Shown: positions 29,388 to 38,169 of the stretch, in pieces
How positions within the stretch are numbered: the first letter of the stretch is position 1
How the letters are laid out: each line of letters opens with the position of its first letter
Source of the DNA: Arthrobacter sp.
GTDB lineage: Bacteria > Actinomycetota > Actinomycetes > Actinomycetales > Micrococcaceae
Length of the DNA: 64,000 bases
NCBI RefSeq assembly: GCF_031179985.1
Contig: NZ_JAPSHJ010000014.1
Coordinates: forward strand, 26,065-90,064
Direction: 5' to 3'
Translations under genes and position numbers: made by a program
The notes under the pieces: model-generated
Databases searched by the model: none
The model's input: the letters and a program-made list of their open reading frames with translations, nothing else
Told to the model about the DNA's origin: nothing

Positions 29388-30263
29388 CTACGCGTGCCGT
29401 GAGTCTTCGGTTGCAAGGGGGCCTTCACCCGAGCCCAGTGGCATGCCGGGTCCGAACACCGGGCCCGGAGTCGGCCGTTTGGCGGTGATTCCATCACCGG
29501 ATGAGCGGTTCCGTAGTCGCCGCACAACCCAGGGGACAAAGTACTCCCTGGCCCAGACAAGATCGCCGGTCCGTGCCTCGCGCCAGCTGCGGGGAGGCAA
29601 TGGTTTTGGCGCAAGCGGTTCCAGCGTGTGCTTGACGTTGAGTGCATCAAGGACCATGGCCGCTATGGTGTGGTGTCCCAGCGGTGAGAAATGCAGCCGG
29701 TCAGCGTCCCACATCTGCGGGTCATGCAGCTGCCGCAATGACCACATGTCGGCGATGACGGCATCGTGCCTCGCCGCCACCGTGCGGAGATTCTCGTTGT
29801 AGATGGCCACCTTGCTGCGGATCCTGCCCAACACCGAGGATCCTGTGTCCGGGCCGTTGAAAAGCACCACCGTGGCGCCGTCCATGCTGAGGATCTGGAC
29901 CACTGAATCCAGCTTCTCCGCCAGGGCATCCGGATCGCCCCCGGGGCGGATGAGATCATTTCCCCCGGCTGAGAGCGTCACCAGGTCCGGCTTCAGAGCC
30001 AGGCAGGGGGCAAGTTGCTGATCCACGATCTGTTGAAGGAGGCGCCCCCGGACGGCCAGATTGGCGTAGGCGAAGTCCTCGTGTCCGCGGCTCAGTTCCT
30101 CGGCTACGCGGTCCGCCCAGCCTCGATGCCCGCCGGGATTGCCCGGTTCGGGATCGCCGATGCCTTCGGTGAACGAGTCGCCCATGGCTACGTAACGGCT
30201 CCAGGGATGCGGCTGGATGGGCTCTGGCTGGCTGGAGGCGGCTTGAATTTGGCTCACCTTCAT
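29388..30263 (-). CDS. SGNH/GDSL hydrolase family protein
   Basis: A 291-residue SGNH hydrolase. Block I is YVAMGDSFTEGIGDP with the nucleophile Ser, the block III Asn is in LSAGGNDLI, and the catalytic Asp/His pair is in MWDADRLHFSPLGHH. No signal peptide is visible, so the enzyme is probably cytoplasmic. The ATG at 30263 is preferred over an in-frame start 47 codons upstream because GGAGGG lies seven bases before it and the upstream part would cross the divergent promoter. Esterase, lipase or acyl-deacylation are all possible. Confidence 0.88.
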   Translation of the reverse strand: MKVSQIQAASSQPEPIQPHPWSRYVAMGDSFTEGIGDPEPGNPGGHRGWADRVAEELSRGHEDFAYANLAVRGRLLQQIVDQQLAPCLALKPDLVTLSAGGNDLIRPGGDPDALAEKLDSVVQILSMDGATVVLFNGPDTGSSVLGRIRSKVAIYNENLRTVAARHDAVIADMWSLRQLHDPQMWDADRLHFSPLGHHTIAAMVLDALNVKHTLEPLAPKPLPPRSWREARTGDLVWAREYFVPWVVRRLRNRSSGDGITAKRPTPGPVFGPGMPLGSGEGPLATEDSRHA

Positions 30264-30333
30264 ATCCTGCCCTCCAGGTCCAAAGGTACGCCACCGTAGG
30301 TTGTTACTTATGGGTAACTGTAAGAATGGATCC

Positions 30334-30984
30334 ATGACTTCAGCCGATAGCTTTCCCGCCCCTGTTGTTCTCTGGTCCAAGCCCCAAGAGGAGCGGGCCG
30401 GCAAGCCGCTCCTTGTTCTGTTGCACGGTTATGGTGCCAATGAGCAGGACCTGTCGAGCCTGGCGGAGATGCTGCCGGAGGAATTTGTTGTTGCATCCGT
30501 CAGGGCTCCGATAGCCATGGGGCCGGGTTTCACGTGGTTCCCGCTGACCGGATCGGTCGAATACTCACTCGACGCTGTGAAGATTGCCTCCTCCTATGTC
30601 CTTGACTGGCTCGACGGCGTCAAGGCCAACCATCCGTCCGTGACCCTGCTCGGGTTCTCCATGGGCATGGCCATGGCCACCACAATGCTCAGGCAGCGCC
30701 CCACGGACTTTGCCGCCATCGTCGGACTTTCAGGTTTTGTGGTGGATTCCGGCGACGATCCGGACTTCTTTGATCACGAGCTCGACGGCGGTGTGCCGAT
30801 GTTCTGGGGCCGCGACCAGCAGGATCCGGTCATCACGCCGGACAAGATCGAATTCACCATGGGCTGGGTGCGCAAGCACGTAAAGCTCACCAAGGTGCTT
30901 TACACCGGAATGTGGCACGGGATCAACCAGCAAGAGATCGGCCACGTGTCCGAGTTCCTCACCCATGAGGTCCTGAACAAGTAG
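30334..30984 (+). CDS. alpha/beta hydrolase, phospholipase/carboxylesterase family
   Basis: A 216-residue serine hydrolase of the carboxylesterase/acyl-protein-thioesterase type. It has the oxyanion loop LLHGYGANEQDL, the nucleophile elbow GFSMGMAMA (GFSQG in most relatives), an Asp in DQQDPVI and the His in MWHGINQQEI. The ATG at 30334 has no clear ribosome site; AAGAAT ends six bases upstream, which suggests a leaderless transcript. It is divergent from the SGNH hydrolase gene. The substrate is not known. Confidence 0.88.
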   Translation: MTSADSFPAPVVLWSKPQEERAGKPLLVLLHGYGANEQDLSSLAEMLPEEFVVASVRAPIAMGPGFTWFPLTGSVEYSLDAVKIASSYVLDWLDGVKANHPSVTLLGFSMGMAMATTMLRQRPTDFAAIVGLSGFVVDSGDDPDFFDHELDGGVPMFWGRDQQDPVITPDKIEFTMGWVRKHVKLTKVLYTGMWHGINQQEIGHVSEFLTHEVLNK

Positions 30985-30992
30985 CCCGACAG

Positions 30993-31331
30993 CTAGCTGT
31001 CGGGGTCGTACCCGAACTCGCGGAGCTCCTGTGAGCAACGACAGGCCACCGCGATCTTCCTCGCCCACTCGACAGCGTCCTCGCGGGTGGGCAGCTCCAA
31101 AACGGTGAACCCACCGTTGATTTCGAAGCCCGGATAGGTCTCGGTGCTCACAGATCCGTCGGGGGAGACCAGCAAGGGATCGACTTCCTCGTTGATCCCG
31201 CCGCCGAATATGTAGACGCCCGCGGCCTTCGCCTCCGCGATCACAGCGTGGGATTCGGCGAAGACAATCGGGAACTCCTCGTCGGTGAGCACCATGGCTT
31301 GGCTTGGGAAGGAGATGAGGTATTTGGTCAT
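30993..31331 (-). CDS. YciI-related protein
   Basis: A 112-residue protein of the YciI/DGPF (YCII-related) family, a small dimeric ferredoxin-like fold. It begins MTKYLISFPSQAMVLTDEEF, contains GGGINEEVDPLLVSPDGSVST, and ends with the DGPF-type FTVLELPTREDAVEWARKIA. Family members have been proposed to be enzymes or sigma-factor-linked proteins, but the role is not established. The ATG at 31331 is chosen because the fold starts there; CACCAT six bases upstream is a weak -10 candidate. It is convergent with the esterase, nine bases between stops. Confidence 0.8.
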   Translation of the reverse strand: MTKYLISFPSQAMVLTDEEFPIVFAESHAVIAEAKAAGVYIFGGGINEEVDPLLVSPDGSVSTETYPGFEINGGFTVLELPTREDAVEWARKIAVACRCSQELREFGYDPDS

Positions 31332-31400
31332 GACTCGATGGTGCCCCCGTGGCTGGCGCAATGTCACCAACGTCCGAAGTGAATGCACAAGCGAACGCAG

Positions 31401-31637
31401 CTAAATGTCGGAAGGCGCGATGATCTGGACCGTGTGTCCGTTAACGGTGACGGTGTCCCCATCGTGGAGCTGGCGGCCCCGCCGGTCGTCGATTTCCCCA
31501 TTGACCTGCACGAGGCCGTTCTTGATCAGCTCCGTAGCCTGCACCCCGTCCTCCACCAGGTTGGCAAGCTTCAGCAGCTGGCCGAGGCGGATCATCTGGT
31601 CACGGATGGGAATCTCTTCAATCTCCGGGTTGCTCAT
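31401..31637 (-). CDS. S4-domain RNA-binding protein (YbcJ-like)
   Basis: A 78-residue protein that is essentially one S4 RNA-binding domain: IRLGQLLKLANLVEDGVQAT, then ELIKNGLVQVNGEIDDRRGRQL. It matches the YbcJ group, small S4 proteins thought to bind structured RNA, perhaps rRNA or tRNA. The ATG at 31637 is preferred over an in-frame start at 31748, which lies inside the divergent transporter gene. CATTAT lies seven bases upstream of the ATG, so a leaderless mRNA is possible. Confidence 0.85.
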   Translation of the reverse strand: MSNPEIEEIPIRDQMIRLGQLLKLANLVEDGVQATELIKNGLVQVNGEIDDRRGRQLHDGDTVTVNGHTVQIIAPSDI

Positions 31638-31670
31638 ACAAGCAATAATGCCTGACGTAGGGTGGATCCG

Positions 31671-32684
31671 GTGACTCCCGTTCCCCGCCTTCCCCTTGCC
31701 GCAGGACTGCCGTTGGCTGTTGCCGCCGGACTGGCCATTCCCCTCCAAGGCCGGATTAACGGGGCACTGGGCACGAAACTGGATGACGGCATTGCAGCAG
31801 CGACGGTGAGTTTCACCACAGGACTGGTGCTGATGCTGGTCATTTGCCTGATCCTGCCCAAGGGAAGGGCCGGCCTCGCACAGATCCTTCCGGCTGTGAA
31901 GGAACGCCGCTTTCCACCCATCTATGTCATGGCCGGAAGTATTGGTGCCCTGTTTGTGTTTGCCCAGTCATTGACCATCGGGCTGCTCGGTGTAGCCCTG
32001 TTCACCGTGGCCACGGTAACGGGCCAGACCCTCAGCGGGCTCCTCGTGGACAGGCTGGGGATCGGGCCGGCAGGAAAGCGGTCCGTCACCGGTATCAGGA
32101 TCCTGGGCTCCCTGCTCACAATTGCAGCCGTGTGCTGGGCGGTATCGCCACGGTTTGGGGCACCGACGGCTGCGGCCACAGGCCCGGCAGGGCCGGGTGC
32201 AGACGCGGGATTGAGTGAACCAAGCCAACTGCTCCTACCCCTGCTGCTCCCTGTACTGGCAGGCTTCTTCATAAGTTTCCAGCAGGCGATGAACGGCACT
32301 GCCACCGCCCACTACGGCACGCCCCTGGCTGCCACGCTGGTTAACTTCATTTCCGGCACCGTGGTGTTGTGGCTGGCATGGCTGGTGAAGCTTGCTGTCC
32401 TGGGTGCAGGCAATGCGCTGCCTGCAGAGTGGTGGTACTACCTTGGCGGTCCGATGGGGTGCATCTTTATCGGGCTCGGGGCACTGTTGGTCCGCAGCCT
32501 CGGAGTGCTGGTGACGGGGCTGGGGATGATCGCCGGCCAACTCCTGGGGTCCCTTGGGTTGGACGTGGCCTTCCCTACCCCCGGAACGGTGATAGCCCTC
32601 CCTGCAGTCCTTGGCACACTCCTTACGCTCGGTGCGATTGTCCTGGCCACGCTGCCATGGCCGCGGGGGATACTCAGAAGGTAG
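31671..32684 (+). CDS. DMT family transporter, YdcZ/DUF606 type
   Basis: A 337-residue polytopic membrane protein with about ten hydrophobic segments and internal two-fold repetition. One half begins LPLAVAAGLAIPLQGRINGALG and the second LLPVLAGFFISFQQAMNGTATA, which is the signature of DUF606/YdcZ drug/metabolite transporters. The GTG at 31671 is chosen over the GTG at 31662 because TAGGGT ends seven bases before 31671 and would initiate at the codon. It shares a short divergent region with the S4 gene. The substrate is unknown. Confidence 0.82.
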   Translation: MTPVPRLPLAAGLPLAVAAGLAIPLQGRINGALGTKLDDGIAAATVSFTTGLVLMLVICLILPKGRAGLAQILPAVKERRFPPIYVMAGSIGALFVFAQSLTIGLLGVALFTVATVTGQTLSGLLVDRLGIGPAGKRSVTGIRILGSLLTIAAVCWAVSPRFGAPTAAATGPAGPGADAGLSEPSQLLLPLLLPVLAGFFISFQQAMNGTATAHYGTPLAATLVNFISGTVVLWLAWLVKLAVLGAGNALPAEWWYYLGGPMGCIFIGLGALLVRSLGVLVTGLGMIAGQLLGSLGLDVAFPTPGTVIALPAVLGTLLTLGAIVLATLPWPRGILRR

Positions 32685-32770
32685 GTCCCCGGGTCGCCAC
32701 TGGGCGAGCCATCACGCCGGGAGGCCGGTAGTCTAGGAAACGCAGCTTTTCTGCACAGCTTTCCCGCGCA

Positions 32771-32837
32771 CCCAACCATGCAGCACTGAATGTCGTTTTG
32801 AGGGCTCAGAACAGCATCCACTGCTACTTGGTTGGGG
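32771..32837. repeat. REP/MITE-like imperfect palindrome, copy 2
   Basis: About 67 bp. The left arm is CCCAACCATGCAGCACTGAA and continues to GTTTTGAG; the right arm on the other strand is CCCCAACCAAGTAGCAGTGG and continues to GTTCTGAG. It matches the element at 15263-15334 in arm ends, length and centre. It lies about 100 bases before glyS. Confidence 0.65.
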
Positions 32838-32937
32838 ACTGTGAATCATGCACCGCCCCGCCTGGCAACCAGCCGGGGATACGGGGCCAGACCACGCGGA
32901 CCGCACCCAGCGGCCTGTAGAAATTGGAGTTACCACC

Positions 32938-34323
32938 ATGGCAGCAAAATCCGTCCTCGACCAGATCATTTCCCTCGCCAAGCGCCGGGGATTCGTTTTC
33001 CAGGCCGGTGAAATCTATGGTGGCTCCCGTTCAGCGTGGGACTACGGGCCCTTGGGTGCAGAGCTGAAGGAAAACATCAAGCGCCAGTGGTGGCAGTCAG
33101 TGGTCCGCGGCCGTGAGGACGTCGTCGGCCTGGACTCCTCCGTGATCCTGCCCCGCCAGGTATGGGAAGCGTCCGGCCACGTCGACGTATTCTCAGACCC
33201 CCTTGTGGAATGCCTCTCCTGCCACAAGCGCTACCGGGCTGACCACCTCGAAGAAGAGTACGAGGAAAAGAAGGGCCGCCCGGCCGAGAACGGCCTGAAG
33301 GACATCGCCTGCGCCAACTGCGGCACACGCGGCCAGTGGACGGAGCCGCAGGAATTCTCCGGCCTCCTCAAGACCTACCTGGGCCCCGTGGCAAACGAGG
33401 AAGGCCTTCACTACCTCCGCCCGGAAACCGCCCAGGGTATCTTCGTGAACTTCAGCAACGTGCTCACTACTTCGCGCAAGAAGCCGCCGTTTGGCATTGG
33501 CCAGATCGGCAAGTCCTTCCGCAACGAGATCACGCCCGGAAACTTCATCTTCCGTACCCGCGAGTTCGAGCAGATGGAAATGGAATTCTTCGTGGAGCCA
33601 GGCACTGACGAGCAGTGGCACCAGTACTGGATGAAGGAACGCATGTCCTGGTACACCGAGCTGGGTATCCGGGAGGAAAACCTCCGGTTCTTCGAACACC
33701 CGCTGGAAAAGCTCAGCCACTACTCCAAGGGCACCACGGACATCGAATACCGCTTCGGCTTCCAGGGTTCAGAGTGGGGCGAGCTGGAAGGCATCGCAAA
33801 CCGCACGGACTTCGATCTCTCCACCCATGCCAAGGCCTCCGGCCAGGACCTCAGCTACTTCAACCAGGCCACCAACGAGCGCTACACGCCGTACGTGATC
33901 GAACCCGCTGCCGGCCTGACCCGCTCCTTTATGGCGTTCATGATCGACGCCTACACGGAGGACGAGGCCCCCAACGCCAAGGGCGGCGTCGATGTCCGAA
34001 CAGTGCTCAGGCTCGATCCCCGCCTCGCTCCCGTGAAGGCTGCCGTTCTTCCGCTGAGCCGCAACGAGGATCTGTCCCCGAAGGCCAAGGACCTTGCGGC
34101 CCAGCTGCGCCGGAACTGGAACATCGAGTTCGACGACGCCGGCGCCATCGGCCGCCGTTACCGCCGCCAGGATGAGATCGGCACACCGTTCTGCATCACT
34201 GTGGACTTCGATACCCTCGAGGACCAGGCAGTCACCATCCGTGAACGCGACACCATGAGCCAGGACCGTGTTTCGCTCGACAAGGTGGAGGCCTACCTCG
34301 CAGCCCGGCTGGTAGGCGCCTGA
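32938..34323 (+). CDS. glyS: glycyl-tRNA synthetase
   Basis: A dimeric class II glycyl-tRNA synthetase of 461 residues (the alpha2, archaeal/eukaryotic-like form; the symbol glyQS is also used). Motifs include the [12 protein letters not shown] start, a zinc-like insert with CLSCHKRYR and CANCG, motif 2 [20 protein letters not shown], and the anticodon-binding domain after residue 360. The ATG at 32938 follows TTGGAG and is preferred to an in-frame ATG 30 codons upstream, since homology starts with [23 protein letters not shown] gene starts two bases after the stop. Confidence 0.97.
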   Translation: MAAKSVLDQIISLAKRRGFVFQAGEIYGGSRSAWDYGPLGAELKENIKRQWWQSVVRGREDVVGLDSSVILPRQVWEASGHVDVFSDPLVECLSCHKRYRADHLEEEYEEKKGRPAENGLKDIACANCGTRGQWTEPQEFSGLLKTYLGPVANEEGLHYLRPETAQGIFVNFSNVLTTSRKKPPFGIGQIGKSFRNEITPGNFIFRTREFEQMEMEFFVEPGTDEQWHQYWMKERMSWYTELGIREENLRFFEHPLEKLSHYSKGTTDIEYRFGFQGSEWGELEGIANRTDFDLSTHAKASGQDLSYFNQATNERYTPYVIEPAAGLTRSFMAFMIDAYTEDEAPNAKGGVDVRTVLRLDPRLAPVKAAVLPLSRNEDLSPKAKDLAAQLRRNWNIEFDDAGAIGRRYRRQDEIGTPFCITVDFDTLEDQAVTIRERDTMSQDRVSLDKVEAYLAARLVGA

Positions 34324-34325
34324 GT

Positions 34326-35303
34326 ATGGCCATTGAGTACAGGGAATGGCGCGACGGAGACGACCTCGCGCTGCTGGAAATCTGGGGAGACCCCGAAACT
34401 GTCCAGGCTGGACAGTTCCGGGGAACGCTCGCGCCGTCAGGAAATGCTCCGTGGCGCCGCTGCATTGTGGCCGAAGACGTCGTTGACGGCGTCGCCATTC
34501 CGGTGGCGGCAGGCGTGGTGCACGAAGCGTCCCTCCACCCTGAACGGCTCTGGGCCTACATTGAGGTTGCCCGGGACCACCGGCGGGAGGGCGTAGGCTC
34601 CACCCTGCTGACCATGCTGCGGCACGAAGCAAAGGCGGCGCCGTCGGGCGTTTCCAAACTGCGCTGCAAGGTGGAGCCGGGCACGCCGGGCGCAGCTTTT
34701 GCCGCCCAGGCCGGGCTCACTCCGATCCAGCGCTCGCAGCTGATAGTGGTGGAACCGGCAGCCCTGAAGCTCCCGGTGTTCGGGGACGGTTCAGAGGAAG
34801 CAGCGTCGGAACGGGTGGAGGACCTGGCCACTGGTTCCGTGGAGCTCAGCGACGTGGTCGGCCGATATTACACAGCTGTCCACGACTGGGACAGCCCGGG
34901 GGACCTCGCCGTTTCTACCGTCCAGCGGCTTTTCCTGGATGACCTTAGCGGAGCGCACGGTGCCATTGTGCTGAGGGCTCCCAAGGCCAGCGCCTTCGGG
35001 GCCGGCGTACCTGCGAGCAGGAAAGGCAAGCTGCTGGCCTTCGCCATCAGTTATGCGCAGGGCACCGCAGAACCCGGGCAGCCTGCGCAGCCGTCCGACG
35101 TCTTTCTGGGCCATGATCCGCAGCTTGCTCCGGATGAGGCACAGGCGGCAGTTCGTGACTTGTTGGCCCTTATTGCCTACCAGTACCCGGTCCTGCTGGA
35201 ACTGGATGACTCAATGACTGCCCTGCGCGCCGTCGTCGAACCCCTGTTGGAATCGGGCAAGGCCCGCCGGCAGGGCGTCGAGACTTTCGTCGTCTCGGAC
35301 TGA
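34326..35303 (+). CDS. GNAT family N-acetyltransferase (two-domain)
   Basis: A 325-residue acetyltransferase. The N-terminal GNAT domain (about 1-145) has IEVARDHRREGVGSTLLTMLRHEA, the acetyl-CoA loop. The C-terminal half (about 170-325) looks like a degenerate second GNAT domain without a clear CoA loop, ending IAYQYPVLLELDDSMTALRAVVEPLLE. The ATG lies two bases after the glyS stop, so translation coupling with glyS is likely. A role in modifying a tRNA or synthetase is possible from context only. The substrate is unknown. Confidence 0.83.
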   Translation: MAIEYREWRDGDDLALLEIWGDPETVQAGQFRGTLAPSGNAPWRRCIVAEDVVDGVAIPVAAGVVHEASLHPERLWAYIEVARDHRREGVGSTLLTMLRHEAKAAPSGVSKLRCKVEPGTPGAAFAAQAGLTPIQRSQLIVVEPAALKLPVFGDGSEEAASERVEDLATGSVELSDVVGRYYTAVHDWDSPGDLAVSTVQRLFLDDLSGAHGAIVLRAPKASAFGAGVPASRKGKLLAFAISYAQGTAEPGQPAQPSDVFLGHDPQLAPDEAQAAVRDLLALIAYQYPVLLELDDSMTALRAVVEPLLESGKARRQGVETFVVSD

Positions 35304-35332
35304 TCGGTTCCGGGGGGCCACTGCACCTCACG

Positions 35333-35338
35333 TAGAGT
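35333..35338 (+). promoter_or_regulatory. -10 upstream of the yibE/F leader ORF
   Basis: TAGAGT fits TAnnnT and ends seven bases before the ATG at 35346. The predicted RNA would start at or next to that codon. Confidence 0.45.
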
Positions 35339-35345
35339 TGAAGAT

Positions 35346-35363
35346 ATGAGGTCGAACTGCTGA
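35346..35363 (+). CDS. putative leaderless five-codon upstream ORF (MRSNC)
   Basis: ATG AGG TCG AAC TGC TGA starts at the predicted 5' end of the transcript, and its TGA overlaps the ATG of the YibE/F gene (TGATG). If translated, ribosomes finishing here could restart on the main gene, so it may be a coupling device or a Cys/Asn-responsive leader. Evidence is position only; five codons can occur by chance. Confidence 0.35.
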   Translation: MRSNC

Positions 35364-36904
35364 TGGGATCAGGACACTCGCACGGCCACACAGAGCATTC
35401 AGAGCTGACGCCGGAAGCCATCGCTTCCAGGCGGCGGGCGAACTGGCTCCTTGCGGCAGTCCTCGTTCCCCTGACCCTGCTCACGCTGGCCGCCATGGTG
35501 ATGATGTGGCCCTCCGGCAGCAAGGAGGGGTTGACCCTCGCCAGCCCTTACACAGCTGCCCCCGGAGTCACGTTTGATACCGGCAAAATCCAGCGGGTGG
35601 TGGTGGAATCCTGCACTCAGGCCCCCGCCAGCAGCGGACAAGAGAACAGCGGACAGCAGGGCACAGGGGAGCAGAGCGGCGCTCAGCCGTCCCAGCAAGG
35701 ATCCGACTGCACCTTTGCCTACACCGAGCCTGATAAAGGCGGGAATCCCGTCAAGGTGGTCATCAACCCCGACGTCGTGAAGTCCCACGGCGTCAAGGTG
35801 GGTGACAATATCCGCTACCTCAACCTCTCCAACGCCCAGGGCGCCTCGTCCTCGCAGGGTGCACCGGCCTACATCTTCGTTGACTTCGTCCGCACCCTGC
35901 CCATCATCCTGCTTGCGATCCTCTACGCGGTGGTCGTAGTGGCGGTGGCACGCTGGCGGGGGCTCCGGGCCCTGGTGGGACTCGTTGGAGCCTACGCCGT
36001 TCTTGTCGCTTTTATGCTCCCGGGGCTGGTCGAGGGCAAGCCGCCGCTCCTTTTGGCGCTGGTTGGTTCCACGGTGATTATGATCGGGGTGCTGTACTTT
36101 GCCCACGGTTTCTCGGCCAGGACATCGACGGCACTGTTGGGCACCATCTTCGGACTGGTGATCACCGCGCTGTTGGCGGCCTGGGCCACTGATGCCGCCA
36201 ACCTCGCCGGAGTGGGCAGTCACGATGCCGCCACCCTGAGCAATGTTTCGGCCAACATCTCCATCTCCGGAATCATCCTTTGCGGGCTCATTATCTCCGG
36301 ACTGGGCGTGCTCAACGACGTCACCATCACCCAGTCCTCGGCTGTCTGGGAGCTCTACGAACTGGCACCGGAGACCAGTGCGCGCAAACTCTTCTCCTCG
36401 GCCATGCGGATCGGCCGGGATCACATCGCCTCCACCGTGTACACCATCGCCTTCGCCTATGCGGGCGCGGCCCTGCCAACCCTCATCATCGTAATGCTCT
36501 ACAACAGGCCCCTGGGCGAAGCGCTCACCAGCGCCGAGCTCTCCGAGGAAGTCATCAGGACTCTCGTCGGCTCCGTCGGCCTGGTGCTGGCCATCCCGGT
36601 CACGACTCTTATCGCCGTCCTCGTTGTTAAAGCCACCGGGATAAGGGCAGCGGGCGTTACGGACGCAGGCATCCTGCCAGCTTCACGGGCGGGCTCCCCG
36701 GCCATAGAGCCCGACGACGTCGAGGACACCGGCGCGCTGGCAGCGGCTGCAGCGGTGGCCCGCGGCGATACGACACGAAACTCTGGAGAGACAGCAGCAC
36801 CTGGCACGGCAGTGCCTGGAACAGCATCACCACCTGGTACACCGCGGGACGCCGGTGCAACAGAGGGAACCCGGAGGGGTAGGCGGGCGGCCGAACGGCC
36901 CTGA
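35363..36904 (+). CDS. YibE/F family membrane protein
   Basis: A 513-residue membrane protein of the YibE/F family. One TM segment near residues 30-50 is followed by an extracytoplasmic domain (about 52-165) with a Gln/Ser-rich loop. Then come seven or so TM segments (about 170-425) with the conserved ALVGLVGAYAVLVAFMLPGL, SGLGVLNDVTITQSS and MRIGRDHIASTVYTIAFAYAGA. The Ala/Gly/Thr-rich C-terminal tail is probably cytoplasmic. Family function is unsettled. The ATG overlaps the stop of a tiny leaderless ORF (MRSNC), and GATATGAGG lies 11-15 bases before it. Confidence 0.85.
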   Translation: MGSGHSHGHTEHSELTPEAIASRRRANWLLAAVLVPLTLLTLAAMVMMWPSGSKEGLTLASPYTAAPGVTFDTGKIQRVVVESCTQAPASSGQENSGQQGTGEQSGAQPSQQGSDCTFAYTEPDKGGNPVKVVINPDVVKSHGVKVGDNIRYLNLSNAQGASSSQGAPAYIFVDFVRTLPIILLAILYAVVVVAVARWRGLRALVGLVGAYAVLVAFMLPGLVEGKPPLLLALVGSTVIMIGVLYFAHGFSARTSTALLGTIFGLVITALLAAWATDAANLAGVGSHDAATLSNVSANISISGIILCGLIISGLGVLNDVTITQSSAVWELYELAPETSARKLFSSAMRIGRDHIASTVYTIAFAYAGAALPTLIIVMLYNRPLGEALTSAELSEEVIRTLVGSVGLVLAIPVTTLIAVLVVKATGIRAAGVTDAGILPASRAGSPAIEPDDVEDTGALAAAAAVARGDTTRNSGETAAPGTAVPGTASPPGTPRDAGATEGTRRGRRAAERP

Positions 36905-36978
36905 CCGGGCAGCATTCCGCTCCCCAAAGTTTTCTTCTGCCAGGTGCACACGCTGCAGCCCGATTTGCCCCGCTTTGA

Positions 36979-36984
36979 GACAAT
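36979..36984 (+). promoter_or_regulatory. candidate -10 for leaderless dusB
   Basis: GACAAT ends six bases before the GTG at 36991, and no ribosome site is visible. It differs from TAnnnT at the first base. Confidence 0.35.
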
Positions 36985-36990
36985 GGACGG

Positions 36991-38169
36991 GTGACTGTTG
37001 TAGCAACGCCTCCCGCCCCCAAGCTGGAACTCCCTCCGCTGAAACTTGGCCCCATCACGGTGGACACCCCCGTGGTGCTGGCCCCCATGGCCGGAATCAC
37101 CAACACCGCGTTCCGCCGGCTCTGCCGTGAATACGGCGGCGGGCTGTACGTAGCGGAGATGGTCACTTCCCGCGCCCTCGTGGAGCGTACTCCGGAATCG
37201 CTGCGCATCATCTCCCACGACGACGATGAGAAAGTCCGTTCCGTTCAGCTCTACGGCGTGGACCCCGTAACCGTGGGGCAGGCAGTGCGGATGCTCGTCG
37301 AAGAAGACCGCGCTGACCACATCGACCTGAACTTCGGCTGCCCTGTGCCCAAGGTGACCCGGCGCGGCGGGGGAGCAGCCCTGCCCTGGAAAATCGACCT
37401 GTTCACCTCGATCGTCCAGACAGCTGTGCGCGAAGCCTCCAAGGGCGATGTTCCCTTGACCATCAAGATGCGCAAAGGCATAGACGAGGACCACCTGACG
37501 TACCTCGACGCCGGCCGGATTGCCCGCGATTCAGGTGTCGCCGCCGTCGCTCTTCACGGCCGTACCGCGGCCCAGTTCTATTCGGGGCAGGCCGACTGGT
37601 CAGCAATTGCCCGCCTGCGCGAGGCGCTGCCGGACATTCCGGTCCTGGGTAACGGCGATATCTGGTCCGCCGAAGATGCGGTCCGCATGGTCCGCGAGAC
37701 CGGAGTGGACGGTGTGGTGATCGGCCGGGGCTGCCAGGGCCGGCCGTGGCTCTTCGGGGACCTCATGGCTGCCTTCGAGGGCAGCGACGAACGCCACAAG
37801 CCAGGCCTGCGTCAGGTGGCCGAAGGCGTCTATCGGCACGCGGAACTGATGATCGAGACGTTCGACGACGAATACAAGGCGCTCCGGGAAATCCGCAAGC
37901 ACATGGCCTGGTACTTCAAGGGCTACGTCGTGGGCAGCGAACTCCGCACCAAGCTGGCAACCGTGCCCACGCTGGAGGTGTTGCGCGGGATACTGGACCA
38001 GCTGGACCTCGATTCCCCTTACCCCGGCGTGGACGCAGAGGGTCCCCGTGGCCGTGCAGGCTCACCCAAACAGCCTTCCCTGCCAAAGGACTGGCTGCAG
38101 GACCGCTGTATGGACGCCGACCAGTCGCGGGACATCTCCGCAGCGGAACTGGACGTCTCTGGTGGCTGA
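36991..38169 (+). CDS. dusB: tRNA-dihydrouridine synthase, DusB family
   Basis: Dus enzymes reduce uridine to dihydrouridine in tRNA D-loops using FMN and NADPH. The 392-residue protein has the FMN barrel start VVLAPMAGITNTAFRRLCRE, the catalytic Cys117 in DLNFGCPVPKV, and the signature ALHGRTAAQFYSGQADW and GNGDIWSAEDAVRM, then GRGCQGRPWLF. A C-terminal tRNA-binding tail follows. The GTG start lacks a Shine-Dalgarno; a GACAAT hexamer six bases upstream suggests a leaderless transcript. The stop overlaps the dgt start by eight bases, giving a dusB-dgt pair. Confidence 0.93.
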   Translation: MTVVATPPAPKLELPPLKLGPITVDTPVVLAPMAGITNTAFRRLCREYGGGLYVAEMVTSRALVERTPESLRIISHDDDEKVRSVQLYGVDPVTVGQAVRMLVEEDRADHIDLNFGCPVPKVTRRGGGAALPWKIDLFTSIVQTAVREASKGDVPLTIKMRKGIDEDHLTYLDAGRIARDSGVAAVALHGRTAAQFYSGQADWSAIARLREALPDIPVLGNGDIWSAEDAVRMVRETGVDGVVIGRGCQGRPWLFGDLMAAFEGSDERHKPGLRQVAEGVYRHAELMIETFDDEYKALREIRKHMAWYFKGYVVGSELRTKLATVPTLEVLRGILDQLDLDSPYPGVDAEGPRGRAGSPKQPSLPKDWLQDRCMDADQSRDISAAELDVSGG

